From the NCBI RefSeq assembly GCF_024195285.1, contig NZ_JALHBS010000009.1:1-64000 (forward strand): 64,000 nucleotides of DNA, read 5' to 3'. Below, in pieces: positions 53,970 through 64,000 of the stretch. Made by a program: the position numbers and the translations under genes. Under the pieces are notes generated by a model. It worked only from the letters and a program-made list of their open reading frames with translations, ran no database searches and was not told where the DNA came from. Every line of letters begins with the position of its first letter. Positions within the stretch are counted from its first letter, which is position 1. This DNA is from Aurantimonas marianensis. GTDB lineage: Bacteria; Pseudomonadota; Alphaproteobacteria; Rhizobiales; Rhizobiaceae.

Positions 53970-55820
53970 ATGCGAGTGAGGACGGCTGTGCTGGCTGCGG
54001 TGACGGCGGCCATAGGGGGCGCGAGCGTCGCGACTGCCGGTGCCCAGACCGTCCCTGCCCAGATCGTTCCGGCGAAGCGACCGGCGGCAACGGCGGACGC
54101 CAAATGGCCGGACGGGCTCATGGCCTTTGCGCTTCCCTACTCTCCCTATCTGTTCGACCTCGTCGTCCATGCGGGCCGCAGTGTCGCCGAGATCACCTAC
54201 GGGACGCGCCGTTACGATCCGGTGACGCGCTCGCTGGTGGTGACCGACCTTGAGATTCGCCGCGCCGCGTTCCAGGCGAGCATCGGCCAGCTCCGCGTGT
54301 CCGTCGACGAGGCCGTGTATGAGAACGTCGCCGTCGACACGCGGGCCCTGCCGCTCGATCCGACGACACGGGCTATCCTGCGCAAACTGGATCGGGAGAC
54401 CGTGACGGGCGACGTGGCGGTGACCGGTCGGATGGATGCGGCGGCGGCTGATTACGACCTGAGCGCGTCGCTCGGAATCGACGGCGCCGGCACGCTGGAG
54501 ATCACCGCTGAACTCGAAGGCTTTCACATTCTCGCACCGATCGAGGGTTTCGACGGCATCGATGCGGACGCTACCCCGAAATTCGCCGGCCGGCTGCGCT
54601 CGGCGCGGATCGCATTCGCCGATGCCGGTCTCGCTTCGGCGCTTTACGAGGTCTTGGGCGGGCAGCAGGGCATGACGGCCGAACAGGCACGCGGCACGGC
54701 GTCGATGATGGCCGGGATTGGTGTCACGGCGCTGTTTTCCGAGCTCCCGGGGGGGCGGAGCCCGCGTCTTCAGGAGATGGCGCGTAGTTGGTCGGCGACG
54801 ATCCAGTCGTTTCTGATCCAGCCGGATCGGCTGGAGGTCTCGCTTGATCCGGCGTCGCCCCTCGATCTGGCCCGCCTGACGCGTGGAACCGTCGGCGCGG
54901 AGGATATTCTGGCGCTCAATCCGACGGTCGTGGCGGGACGGTCGCGGAGGGTCGCCCTTGTCGATCCGACGACGATCGCGCTCGCCCCGGACGGCCCGAT
55001 CGAAGCGGTTCTGCCGGCCGCCGAAGCCCTCGTCGAGGGTCGGGGCGTTCCGCAGGATATCGCCCGCGGCGTGACCCTTGTGCTTCCCACGGCGCGCTCC
55101 GACAACCGGGCGGCGATCGGCCTTCTCGCCCGCGCGCTGGCGCTCGATCCCGGCGTCGCGATCGCCCAGGATCAGTTGCGCGGTGCCTATGCCGCGCTGC
55201 TGTTGGCCAAGGCCGACAAATTGTCCGTCGCTGACGGCAGTCTTGATGCGCTCCGCCGCCGGCTGAGCCCCGAGGAACTTGCGGCGGCGGAGGACGAGGC
55301 CTTGCAGCGCTGGCGGCGGACCAAGATCGGGGAATCCCAGCGCCAGATCGAAATCGGTGCCTTCGAGGCGCGTGATTGGCCGACGATCCGTCGCCTGGCC
55401 TTTGCCTATTACGAAGGCGCGACGATGCCGCGCAACCTGATGCGCGCCTATGGCTGGGCGTCGATCGCCGCCGCCGGGGGCGACCGGCTCGCCGCCGGCC
55501 TGCGAGATGATCTGACGGCGGCTGTCAGCGAGGGCAGGATGGTGTTGCCGATGGAGCGGGCGCGCAAGGCGACCGACGATCTGTGGCGGTTGATCGTCTC
55601 GGACGCGCCGTCTGGAGGCCGTGGCGCGGACGCCGGGGCGGCACCGCCGGAGGCGACGCCGCAAACATCGCCTCGGGCGCAACAGATACCTGGCGCGAGC
55701 CGCTCCGAAACCGGAGCGTCCGACGGTTCACCGCGACTTCCCGCTGACGCCGCGGCGCGGGACACGCCCGAAGCAAGCGATGGCCCCGGACCGACGGAGA
55801 CCCCCGGTCCCGCCGATTGA
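53970..55820 (+). CDS. Exported protein of unknown function with a Sel1-like C-terminal repeat
   Basis: A 616-aa protein. Residues 1-~26 are a signal peptide ([20 protein letters not shown]). The large middle part is beta-rich without a recognised family: [37 protein letters not shown], VEDs of a repeated T-G-D-V-A-V-T-G type. Residues ~480-520 ([31 protein letters not shown]) look like one Sel1/TPR repeat, and the last ~60 residues are a low-complexity Pro/Ala/Ser/Gly tail. GGGGAGGA supports ATG 53970. It is divergent from ahcY and convergent with the HPr gene. Probably periplasmic. Confidence 0.75.
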   Translation: MRVRTAVLAAVTAAIGGASVATAGAQTVPAQIVPAKRPAATADAKWPDGLMAFALPYSPYLFDLVVHAGRSVAEITYGTRRYDPVTRSLVVTDLEIRRAAFQASIGQLRVSVDEAVYENVAVDTRALPLDPTTRAILRKLDRETVTGDVAVTGRMDAAAADYDLSASLGIDGAGTLEITAELEGFHILAPIEGFDGIDADATPKFAGRLRSARIAFADAGLASALYEVLGGQQGMTAEQARGTASMMAGIGVTALFSELPGGRSPRLQEMARSWSATIQSFLIQPDRLEVSLDPASPLDLARLTRGTVGAEDILALNPTVVAGRSRRVALVDPTTIALAPDGPIEAVLPAAEALVEGRGVPQDIARGVTLVLPTARSDNRAAIGLLARALALDPGVAIAQDQLRGAYAALLLAKADKLSVADGSLDALRRRLSPEELAAAEDEALQRWRRTKIGESQRQIEIGAFEARDWPTIRRLAFAYYEGATMPRNLMRAYGWASIAAAGGDRLAAGLRDDLTAAVSEGRMVLPMERARKATDDLWRLIVSDAPSGGRGADAGAAPPEATPQTSPRAQQIPGASRSETGASDGSPRLPADAAARDTPEASDGPGPTETPGPAD

Positions 55821-55835
55821 ACCATGCGACGCCGC

Positions 55836-56219
55836 TCAGGCGGACTCGCCGAAACGGTCGGCGACCAGCGCTTCGATCGCATCGAGCGCGGCTTCGGCTT
55901 CCGGGCCCCGCGCGGCCACCTCGATAACGGTTCCCTGGCTGGCGGCCAGCATCATCAGTCCCATGATCGACTGACCGCCCACGATCAAGCCGTCGCGCGA
56001 GATCGTCAACTCGGCGTCGAAGGCCTCGGCTGTCTGGACGAAGCGGGCGGAGGCGCGGGCGTGCAGGCCGCGCCGGTTGACGATCGTCAGGATCCGCGGC
56101 GGCGGCCCTTCGGCGTCCTTGGCGCAAGACGGCGCGACCTCGGCGGCCGGAGTGTCCGGCACGGTCCCGGCCTGCGGCGCCCCGCGCGGGTCGGTGTCGT
56201 GGAAGCGCCGCGTCATCAT
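55836..56219 (-). CDS. ptsH: HPr phosphocarrier protein (PTS-Ntr), N-terminally extended
   Basis: A 127-aa HPr. The core starts near residue 41; His53 in NRRGLHARASARFV is the EI phosphorylation site and Ser84 in GGQSIMGLMML is the HprK target; their spacing (31) equals that of classical HPr (15 and 46). The ~40 N-terminal residues (DTDPRGAPQAG... rich in Pro/Ala/Glu) are extra; no later ATG gives a normal length. The start overlaps the EIIA stop (ATGA). In rhizobia this system is regulatory, not for sugar uptake. Confidence 0.92.
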   Translation of the reverse strand: MMTRRFHDTDPRGAPQAGTVPDTPAAEVAPSCAKDAEGPPPRILTIVNRRGLHARASARFVQTAEAFDAELTISRDGLIVGGQSIMGLMMLAASQGTVIEVAARGPEAEAALDAIEALVADRFGESA

Positions 56220-56617
56220 TTTCCGCTGAGCACGCGGCTCGCGACATTGATGTATTTGCGGCCGGCCTCCTGGGCGGCGACCAGCGCCTCGGCGAGCGGC
56301 TTTTCCTCCCGCACGCTCGCCAGCTTGATCAGCATTGGCAAATTGACCCCCGCGAGCACGTCGACATGGGTGCCATCCATCACCGAGATGGCGAGATTGG
56401 AAGGGGTGCCGCCGAACATGTCGGTGAGGATGATCACCCCGTCACCCCGTTCGGCGCGAGCGACGGCCTCGACGATATCGACGCGGCGCTGCTCCATGTC
56501 ATCCTCGGGACCGATCGAGATCGTCTCGAAGGCGTCTTGCGGACCGACGACATGCTCGACCGCGTGCCGAAATTCATCGGCGAGCCGGCCATGGGTCACG
56601 AGCACCAACCCGATCAT
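56216..56617 (-). CDS. PTS EIIA component, mannose family (ManX-like)
   Basis: A 133-aa EIIA-Man-type protein; His9 in LVLVTHGRLA is the phosphorylation site, and ILTDMFGGTPSNLA the structural signature. No membrane EIIB/C/D genes are present, so it is a regulatory phosphate acceptor of the alphaproteobacterial PTS. ATG 56617 is chosen because family proteins start M-I-G-L-V-L-V; an upstream in-frame start adds 13 residues. It overlaps HPr and follows hprK by 192 bp. Confidence 0.93.
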   Translation of the reverse strand: MIGLVLVTHGRLADEFRHAVEHVVGPQDAFETISIGPEDDMEQRRVDIVEAVARAERGDGVIILTDMFGGTPSNLAISVMDGTHVDVLAGVNLPMLIKLASVREEKPLAEALVAAQEAGRKYINVASRVLSGK

Positions 56618-56809
56618 GCGCGCAACGCTTCGATTGCCTGGCCGGACATCTGGCAAACTCCTTAAGATCGGCGACCGGTATCACCGGCCACATGACGAGG
56701 CGACGGCAGGCGCATCCGCCTCCGGTCATTAGCGGGCGCATCTTGTCATCCTGCCGCCGATGCGCAAGTCAAATGATAGCGGGCGCTCGCGGCAAACCCT
56801 CGAAGCGCG

Positions 56810-57265
56810 TCACCCATCGTCGACCAGCGGCGCCATGGCAAGCGAAACGAGGACGTCGGCGCCGAAGGCGGCATCGCGCTCGGGCAGGCGGGCATGGCGC
56901 ACGATGACGTCGAGAATCGGGATCGTGCCGTTCTCCGGCAGGCGCTCGATCGCCGCCGGCTCGCACAGATCGACGACCAGGGCGAGGACTGCGGAAGCCA
57001 CCGTCTCCTCGCGCAAAATGCCGATTCCCGACACCTCGATCAGTCCGCGCAGATTGGCCGGCGCGCTCAGAACGATGCCGGCGTGGCTTCGCGCCACGAC
57101 GACCCGGTCGTCGGCCACGAGCCGGGTGTGAAGGCCGAGTGAGGCGCCGCGCCGCAAGGCGGAAAGGCAAAGAGCCGACTTGCCGCTGCGCGCCGGGCCG
57201 CGAACCAGGATACCCAGACCGCCGATCGCGATCGCGCAGCCGTGAAGATTGGCGGACTGGCTCAT
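56810..57265 (-). CDS. hprK: HPr kinase/phosphorylase, short alphaproteobacterial form
   Basis: A 151-aa HprK that contains only the C-terminal kinase half: Walker A GPARSGKS (23-30), LVADDRV and the HprK signature LIEVSGIGILREET. The N-terminal domain of Gram-positive HprK is absent, as in other Rhizobiales. It phosphorylates Ser84 of HPr and so gates phosphoflow. Its start overlaps the chvG stop (ATGA), so the envelope sensor and the PTS switch are produced together. Confidence 0.93.
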   Translation of the reverse strand: MSQSANLHGCAIAIGGLGILVRGPARSGKSALCLSALRRGASLGLHTRLVADDRVVVARSHAGIVLSAPANLRGLIEVSGIGILREETVASAVLALVVDLCEPAAIERLPENGTIPILDVIVRHARLPERDAAFGADVLVSLAMAPLVDDG

Positions 57266-59085
57266 TCGGCCGGCAACGAGACGGTGAAGCGGGCGCCGGC
57301 GACCCCGTTCGGGGCGGCTTCGTCCTCGATGTTCTCCGCCCTGAGCGTGCCGCCATGGGCCTCGACGATCTGCCGGCTGATCGACAGGCCAAGACCGGAG
57401 TTCTGACCGAAGTCTTCCTCCGCCGGACGGTCGGTGTAGAAACGCTCGAAGATACGGTCGATGATTTCGGCCTGGATGCCCGGCCCGTTGTCCTCGATCG
57501 TAACGACGACGCGCTGGCCGCGCCGGCGCAAGAGGACATCGATCCGGCCGTTGCTCTCCGGCACGAAGGATCGGGCGTTCTCGATCAGGTTGGTGAACAC
57601 CTGGCTGAGCCGCAGATCATGCCCGGTGACGACATAGCCGTCTTTCATCGAGGCGGGCAGCCTTTGCTTTTCGAACGTGATTGTCACCGCGCGGCGCGTC
57701 CGCGAATTGCCGCGCGCGCCATCGACCACCGAGCGCAGAAGCGCGGCGAGATCGACCTTCTGGGCGATCTGGCGGGCGAGTTCGGCGTCGAGGCGCGAGG
57801 CGTCGGCGATGTCGGTGATCAGTCGGTCGAGCCGCCGCACGTCGTGCTGGATGATCTCGAGCAGACGCTCGCGGGAGGTTTCGTTGCGGGCCAGCGGCAG
57901 CGTCTCCACGGCGCTGCGGAGCGAGGTCAGCGGATTCTTCAGTTCGTGGGATACGTCGGCGGCAAAGGATTCGATCGCGTCCATTCGGGCATAGAGGGCA
58001 TTGGTCATGTCGCGAAGGGCGGTCGCCAGATTGCCGACCTCGTCGGCCCGATCGCCGAAATCGGGGATCGCCGCCCGTTCGTCGACACCGCGCCGAACCC
58101 GGATCGCCGCGGCCGACAGGCGCCGCAGCGGCGTCGCGATGGTCGAGGCGAGGAGAATGGACAGGACGATGGTCACGATCGCGGCGACCGCGAAGACCCG
58201 GACGATCGCCATGCGCTCCGCCTGGACGATCTTGTCGATGTCGCCGCCCTGGGTCGATAGCAGCAGCACCCCGAGCACGGCGCGGAAGCGCTGGATCGGC
58301 ACCGCAACCGAGACGATGAGTTCGGCGCTCTCCGTGGCTCGAACCACCGTGGCGGGGCCGCCGGTCAGCGCGTTCATGACCTCCGGATAGGCAGCGCCCG
58401 ATCCCCCCGGCGTCTCGCGATAGATCGGCAGGTCGCTGCGCTGGAACAGATTCTGGAACCAGTTGACCGCCGCCTCCACGAAGGCCGGCTCCTCCTCGGC
58501 CACGGGCGGCAGGTCGTAGCGCAGGATCTGCCCGCGCGAATAAAGATGCCGGGAATCGAGGATCAGATTGGCGTCGCGATCATAGAGCCGTGCCCGCGTG
58601 CGTGTCGGCGAGATCAGCCGACGCAGCAATGGCGCGACGCGCTCCGGATTGATCGGGAATTCCAGGCTGTCGGTGATGTCGGTGCTGGGAGCCAGCGTGT
58701 CGCCGGCCTGCAGTTCCAGAAGACGCTCCGGATCGAGGGTGATCGAATTGGTCTCGACCGTCGCCGAGGACGCGATGGCGCTGGCGATGATTTCGCCCTG
58801 TGTCAAAAGGCTTTCGACGCGGGCATCGATGAGGCCGGCGCGGAACTGGTTGAGATACAGGATGCCCGAGACGAGGACGATCAGCGCCACGAGGTTGAGG
58901 AAGACGATGCGCCGGGTCAGCGAGGAAAAGATCGTATGGCCGAGCAGGCGCCGCGCCTGGTAGAGCACGCGCCGGATCAGCGGCAGCCGGCGCAGCCGTT
59001 TGCGCAGGATCGCCTCGCGCCGCCGCCCCTTCGGCCCGACATCGCCGCCGCCGCCGTCCTCCTGAGGCTCGGTTAACGAGACCAT
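57262..59085 (-). CDS. chvG: Sensor histidine kinase ChvG/ExoS
   Basis: A 607-aa inner-membrane kinase. TM1 lies at ~45-65 (IVFLNLVALIVLVSGILYL), TM2 at ~290-310, with a ~220-residue periplasmic sensor between, then HAMP (STIATPLRRLSAAAIRVR). The kinase core has SHELKNPLTSLRSAVETL with the phospho-acceptor His, NLIENARSF, DNGPGIQ and GLGLSISRQI. ChvG/ExoS senses acidity and envelope state; ExoR normally restrains it in the periplasm. GAGG precedes ATG 59085. chvI lies 7 nt upstream in the same operon. Confidence 0.95.
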   Translation of the reverse strand: MVSLTEPQEDGGGGDVGPKGRRREAILRKRLRRLPLIRRVLYQARRLLGHTIFSSLTRRIVFLNLVALIVLVSGILYLNQFRAGLIDARVESLLTQGEIIASAIASSATVETNSITLDPERLLELQAGDTLAPSTDITDSLEFPINPERVAPLLRRLISPTRTRARLYDRDANLILDSRHLYSRGQILRYDLPPVAEEEPAFVEAAVNWFQNLFQRSDLPIYRETPGGSGAAYPEVMNALTGGPATVVRATESAELIVSVAVPIQRFRAVLGVLLLSTQGGDIDKIVQAERMAIVRVFAVAAIVTIVLSILLASTIATPLRRLSAAAIRVRRGVDERAAIPDFGDRADEVGNLATALRDMTNALYARMDAIESFAADVSHELKNPLTSLRSAVETLPLARNETSRERLLEIIQHDVRRLDRLITDIADASRLDAELARQIAQKVDLAALLRSVVDGARGNSRTRRAVTITFEKQRLPASMKDGYVVTGHDLRLSQVFTNLIENARSFVPESNGRIDVLLRRRGQRVVVTIEDNGPGIQAEIIDRIFERFYTDRPAEEDFGQNSGLGLSISRQIVEAHGGTLRAENIEDEAAPNGVAGARFTVSLPAE

Positions 59086-59092
59086 GCGCGCC

Positions 59093-59797
59093 TCAAGCTT
59101 CGCGGAAACGATAACCGACGCCGTAGAGGGTCTCGATCATGTCGAAATCGTCGTCGATCACCTTGAACTTCTTGCGAAGCCGCTTGATGTGACTGTCGAT
59201 CGTGCGATCGTCGACATAGACCTGTTCGTCATAGGCCGCGTCCATCAGGGCATCGCGGCTCTTGACCACGCCCGGCCGCTGCGCGAGCGAGTGCAGGATC
59301 AGGAACTCGGTCACCGTCAGCGTGACCGGCTGGCCCATCCAGGTGCAGGTGTGCCGCTCCTGGTCCATGACGAGCTGGCCGCGCTCGAGCGAGGATTCGG
59401 GCGTCGGCGCGCCGGTCTTGGCGACGCCTTCACGCGCCGCGCCGCGCCGCAGCAACGCCCGCACCCGCTCGACTAGCAGCCGCTGCGAGAACGGTTTGCG
59501 GATATAGTCGTCGGCGCCCATCTTCAGGCCGAAGAGTTCGTCGATCTCCTCGTCCTTCGAGGTCAGGAAGATGACCGGCAGATCGGATTTCTGCCGCAGC
59601 CGCCGGAGCAGTTCCATGCCGTCCATGCGCGGCATCTTGATATCGAAGATCGCCAGATTGGGCGGGCGCGACTGCAGGCCTTCGAGGGCGGACGCCCCGT
59701 CGGTGTAGGTCTCTACCCGGTAGCCCTCATTCTCGAGCGCGATCGAGACCGACGCGAGAATATTCCTGTCGTCGTCGACCAGGGCGATCGTAGGCAT
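59093..59797 (-). CDS. chvI: Response regulator ChvI
   Basis: A 234-aa OmpR-family regulator. The receiver domain opens [17 protein letters not shown]; the phospho-acceptor Asp is in [11 protein letters not shown]; the Lys is in DDYIRKPFS. The winged helix ends with [17 protein letters not shown] and [17 protein letters not shown] 8 nt before ATG 59797 settles the start over ATG 59812. With ChvG it controls envelope, exopolysaccharide and acid-response genes; in Agrobacterium it also affects the adjacent pckA. Confidence 0.96.
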   Translation of the reverse strand: MPTIALVDDDRNILASVSIALENEGYRVETYTDGASALEGLQSRPPNLAIFDIKMPRMDGMELLRRLRQKSDLPVIFLTSKDEEIDELFGLKMGADDYIRKPFSQRLLVERVRALLRRGAAREGVAKTGAPTPESSLERGQLVMDQERHTCTWMGQPVTLTVTEFLILHSLAQRPGVVKSRDALMDAAYDEQVYVDDRTIDSHIKRLRKKFKVIDDDFDMIETLYGVGYRFREA

Positions 59798-60071
59798 TGC
59801 GGTACTCTCCATTTTCCACCCTCCACACGACATCGCCGTCGTTTGAAGCGCCCAGCTATCTGCCGGTTGCCGACGGCCTCGTTTCCGGCGGCGGAGGCTT
59901 TCATTTCTGGGAGAAGGCCGGCCGATCCGGACCTTCCCGCTGATGGCGCGTTGGCATCGCCCATCTGCGCTAAATGTGGCGGAATGACAAAATTACAAAG
60001 CCGGGGGGCGCTAAAGGCGAAACGTTCCGCCCGAGTCGCACGGCCCGGGACGAAAAATCCGCCACCATATC

Positions 60072-60150
60072 AAACGATTTGTGGCGCGGATCGAACCGAT
60101 TAGAATGGAACATTACTAGTCTAAATCGATTAACATCCTGTTTCGATTAA
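60072..60150 (+). promoter_or_regulatory. chvI-pckA intergenic region with clustered CGATT operator-like motifs
   Basis: The 453-bp gap between chvI and pckA turns AT-rich near pckA. It holds CAAACGATTTG (60072-60082), CCGATTAG (60096-60103), the palindrome TAAATCGATTAA (60122-60133) and TTCGATTAA (60142-60150). The AATCGATT centre resembles LacI-family operators; PckR, a LacI-type regulator, controls pckA in Sinorhizobium. The rest of the gap (59798-60070) shows nothing I can name. No clear -35/-10 pair was identified. Confidence 0.4.
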
Positions 60151-60250
60151 GCATTCTCGAATGAATCGGGTTGATCGCCATGCCCGGGGGCAGTATCTAC
60201 CGGTGGATTGCGAGACCGCTTGCTGACGAGCGGCCGCGGGGCATGGGGAG

Positions 60251-61867
<1,617 letters not shown>

Positions 61868-61898
61868 CCCCGCCGGGCCAAGACCGTTCGTTCGAGCG

Positions 61899-61928
61899 AA
61901 GGCTCGCGGCCCCGCCGCGGGCCTTTTC
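61899..61928 (+). terminator. Intrinsic terminator after pckA
   Basis: A 12-bp stem (AAGGCTCGCGGC / GCCGCGGGCCTT, one T-G pair) with a CCC loop runs into TTTTCG, 32 nt after the stop codon. Confidence 0.75.
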
Positions 61929-62049
61929 GTTTGTCAGAAGGCGCGGCCGACGGCCGGCGCGTTGCGATCGCCGAAGCCGCTCTATAGTGCGGTCGGGCGA
62001 AACCCTGATCGCAAGGGTTGCCGGGCGGCAGGGGGAAGGACGGGGCAAG

Positions 62050-62484
62050 ATGGCGGGGGAGAACGATCTAAAGATCAACAACCGGGTGACGATCCCGGAC
62101 GCCGATCTCGAGGAGCAATTCATCCGCGCCGGCGGTCCCGGCGGCCAGAATGTCAACAAGGTCTCGACGGCGGTGCAACTGCGGTTTCTCGGCAGTCAGT
62201 CGACGGCGCTGCATCCCGATGCCTATCGCCGGCTGCTGCGGCTGGCCGGGCAGCGGGCCACCAAGGACGGCGACGTCCTCATCGCGGCCTCGCGCTTCCG
62301 CCGCCAGGACCGCAACCGCGAGGACGCCCGCGAGCGGCTCGCCGAACTCGTGCGCGAGGCGCTAAAGCCGCCGCCGCCGCCGCGCCGCAAGACCAGGCCG
62401 ACCAAAGGCTCGATCGAACGCCGGCTCAAGGCCAAGAAGGGCCGCTCCCAGACCAAGCGGATGCGTGGCCCGGTCGACGATTGA
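62050..62484 (+). CDS. arfB: Ribosome rescue peptidyl-tRNA hydrolase ArfB (YaeJ)
   Basis: A 144-aa release-factor-like protein that frees stalled ribosomes. The catalytic GGQ is in FIRAGGPGGQNVNKVST (residues 31-33). The C-terminal tail (RRKTRPTKGSIERRLKAKKG and beyond) is strongly basic, as needed to enter the empty mRNA channel. GGGGGAAGGA upstream supports ATG 62050. No codon-recognition domain is present, which separates it from RF1/RF2. Confidence 0.95.
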   Translation: MAGENDLKINNRVTIPDADLEEQFIRAGGPGGQNVNKVSTAVQLRFLGSQSTALHPDAYRRLLRLAGQRATKDGDVLIAASRFRRQDRNREDARERLAELVREALKPPPPPRRKTRPTKGSIERRLKAKKGRSQTKRMRGPVDD

Positions 62485-62664
62485 CGCGACGGGTCCGCCA
62501 ACGCCTGCGGGCCGCGTGGCTCGTCCTGCGACGTTGATGCCGATCCCCTCCTGACGATTATGTGATCGGCGAAATTAAAGCCGCTTGCCGCCTGCTTCCG
62601 TATCTCCTGCATCCTCCCAAGTCGGGACGGAACGTTTCACCAACGAAACAGGGAGACTTTCACC

Positions 62665-63234
62665 ATGATCAAGACTCTGATCCGTACCACCGCCATCGCT
62701 TCGCTGATTGCCGCCGGCACCGTCGGCGTCACCTCGACGAGCTTGGCCCAGGACATGCCGATGGTCGGCGGCGCGCCGATGGATCCGGCCAAGACCATCC
62801 CGGAAAACGCTTCGGCGGCCGACAATCTGACGACGCTGGTCGCGGCCGTGAAGGCTGCCGGTCTGGTCGAGACGCTCGCCGGCGACGGGCCGTTCACGGT
62901 CTTCGCGCCGACCAACGAAGCGTTCGAAAAGCTGCCCGACGGCACGGTCGAAACGCTGCTGAAGCCGGAAAACAAGGATCAGCTCACCAAGATCCTGACC
63001 TATCATGTGGTCCCGGCGGCGGCGACGTCCGATGCGGCCATGCAGATGATCAAGGACGATGGCGGCAAGCACGACGTCACCACGGTCTCCGGCGGCACGC
63101 TGACGCTGCAGATGGATGGGGAAAATCTGGTCGTCATCGATGAGGCCGGCAACGGCGCGACGGTCGTGCAGGCCGACGTCATGCAGGCGAACGGCGTCGT
63201 GCATGTCATCGATAGCGTGCTGATGCCGAAATAA
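62665..63234 (+). CDS. Exported fasciclin (FAS1)-domain protein
   Basis: A 189-aa secreted protein. Residues 1-~28 are a signal peptide (MIKTLIRTTAIASLIAAG, cleavage after SLAQ). The rest is one FAS1 domain: DNLTTLVAAVKAAGLVETLA, the H1 box GPFTVFAPTNEAFEKLP, ILTYHVVP with the conserved His, and the H2 box NGVVHVIDSVLMP. FAS1 domains mediate adhesion or protein contacts at the surface; bacterial ones are little studied. GGGAGA precedes the ATG; a terminator follows at 63284. Confidence 0.92.
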   Translation: MIKTLIRTTAIASLIAAGTVGVTSTSLAQDMPMVGGAPMDPAKTIPENASAADNLTTLVAAVKAAGLVETLAGDGPFTVFAPTNEAFEKLPDGTVETLLKPENKDQLTKILTYHVVPAAATSDAAMQMIKDDGGKHDVTTVSGGTLTLQMDGENLVVIDEAGNGATVVQADVMQANGVVHVIDSVLMPK

Positions 63235-63283
63235 GGTTCGGCTCGGATGACGGCGGGCTGAATCCGCTCCTGCCGATGTGATC

Positions 63284-63319
63284 GCCCCCGCGCCCTTCGT
63301 GAATGGCGCGGGGGCTTTG
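63284..63319 (+). terminator. Intrinsic-type terminator after the fasciclin gene
   Basis: An 11-bp stem (GCCCCCGCGCC / GGCGCGGGGGC) with a 10-nt loop is followed by a short TTT. It lies 50 nt after the stop codon. The T-run is weak. Confidence 0.65.
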
Positions 63320-63443
63320 GCGCTATTATTGTCGCGATTGGAATACCCGGCCGTTGCGGGACGTTCCGCCGACGGGTCGGGCAAGCGCCGGCGCGGGGTC
63401 GCGGAGACTGCCCGGGCCGCGCCGTCGAATCAGGGAGATCAAC

Positions 63444-63950
63444 ATGATGAGACGCAATTTTCTGCTGAGCACCGCGGCGCTGGCCGCAACGGCCATCGGC
63501 GGCGGACTGTTTTTCGGCTCGCGCGCGAAAAGTCGGGAAGCGGAGTTTCCGGTCTCGCTGACCCCGGAGGAGTGGCGCGCCAAGTTGACGCAGGAGCAGT
63601 TCGCCGTGCTGCGTGAGGAGTCGACCGAGCGCCCCTTCACCAGCCCTCTCAACGATAACAAGCGGGCGGGCCTCTATGCCTGCGCCGGCTGCGATACGCC
63701 GGTTTACTCGTCCGCGGCGAAATACGATTCCGGAACCGGCTGGCCGAGCTTTTGGGAACCGCTGTCGGCGTCCGTTATCGGCACCAGGACGGACTACGCG
63801 CTGATATATCCGCGCACCGAAGTTCACTGCGCCACCTGCGGCGGCCATTTCGGCCATATCTTCGACGACGGACCCCCGCCGACCGGCAAGAGGCACTGCC
63901 TGAACGGCGTGGCGCTGGCCTTCAAGCCGGGTGCGACCACCGCCTCCTGA
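63444..63950 (+). CDS. msrB: Exported methionine-R-sulfoxide reductase B
   Basis: A 168-aa MsrB with a ~30-residue N-terminal signal (MMRRNFLLSTAALAATAIGG), Tat-like because of the RRNFL. The reductase domain has zinc ligands CAGC and CATC, FWEPL, GGHFGHIFDDG and the catalytic Cys in RHCLNGVAL. It should repair oxidised methionine in the periplasm. CAGGGAG sits before ATG 63444; a longer frame lacks homology. Confidence 0.92.
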   Translation: MMRRNFLLSTAALAATAIGGGLFFGSRAKSREAEFPVSLTPEEWRAKLTQEQFAVLREESTERPFTSPLNDNKRAGLYACAGCDTPVYSSAAKYDSGTGWPSFWEPLSASVIGTRTDYALIYPRTEVHCATCGGHFGHIFDDGPPPTGKRHCLNGVALAFKPGATTAS

Positions 63951-64000
63951 CCCGGCGGACATGCGCGACTGGACGAGACGACGGCGGCCCGGATCGGGTC

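Overview
The window is high-GC, densely packed DNA from an alphaproteobacterium, most likely of the order Hyphomicrobiales (Rhizobiales). The evidence is gene content and order: dnaK...dnaJ-pmtA, an ActR/RegA regulator next to mmcB, and the block pckA / chvI-chvG-hprK-EIIA-HPr / ahcY / divL / tsaE-amgK / murU / addB-addA-trxA / folC-accD-trpA-trpB-trpF. I cannot name the genus from sequence alone. Many neighbours overlap by 4 bp (ATGA or GTGA), which implies translational coupling. Several genes start with GTG or TTG.

Layout. 1-4.8 kb, minus strand: the start of a GH65 family enzyme and a HAD/trehalose-6-phosphate phosphatase fusion (trehalose metabolism), then a CPA2-type antiporter behind an LctP lactate permease. 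4.8-6.1 kb: an eroded accessory region with an IS3 remnant, imperfect ~95-bp repeats, an intact tRNA-Arg(CCG) and a 42-nt displaced copy of its 5' part. 6.1-13.8 kb: a 24-residue membrane peptide, dnaK, an acyltransferase-3 gene, dnaJ, two tandem PmtA-like methyltransferases, an FMN reductase and an odd HhH-GPD protein. 13.8-21.5 kb: an SDR and a YnjBCD-like ABC transporter operon, interrupted by a Phd/YoeB toxin-antitoxin pair and coupled to hrpB. 21.5-27.7 kb: small stress, regulatory and envelope genes (DUF892, actR, mmcB, cueR-like, L,D-transpeptidase, ceramidase-like, YqaA-like, DUF2852, YgjP-like).

27.7-35 kb: trpF-trpB-[two AT-richer unknown genes]-cutA-trpA-accD-folC and a cupin. 35.1-42.3 kb: trxA, addA and addB (double-strand break repair). 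42.4-47.1 kb, opposite strand: a TRAP transporter (dctPQM) plus a gamma-glutamyltransferase-like gene behind a good sigma-54 promoter match. This unit looks inserted between addB and the cell-wall recycling genes. 47.2-53.8 kb: murU-like, a tsaE-amgK fusion, divL (Tyr instead of the phospho-acceptor His) and ahcY. 54-61.9 kb: a secreted protein of unknown function, HPr, EIIA-Man, short HprK, ChvG, ChvI and, divergently, pckA. 62-64 kb: arfB, a fasciclin-domain protein and an exported MsrB.

How the genes work together. One stretch links carbon and nitrogen status (PTS-Ntr, HprK), envelope/acid sensing (ChvG/ChvI), gluconeogenesis (pckA), cell-cycle polarity (DivL) and murein recycling (AmgK-MurU). 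Most of this backbone is conserved in rhizobia. The unusual material is what interrupts it: the tRNA scar with repeats, the acyltransferase between dnaK and dnaJ, the TA pair inside the ABC operon, the AT-richer cassette inside trpBA, the AT-richer gene beside trpF, and the sigma-54 TRAP/GGT unit. No CRISPR array, rRNA operon, prophage or origin was seen.
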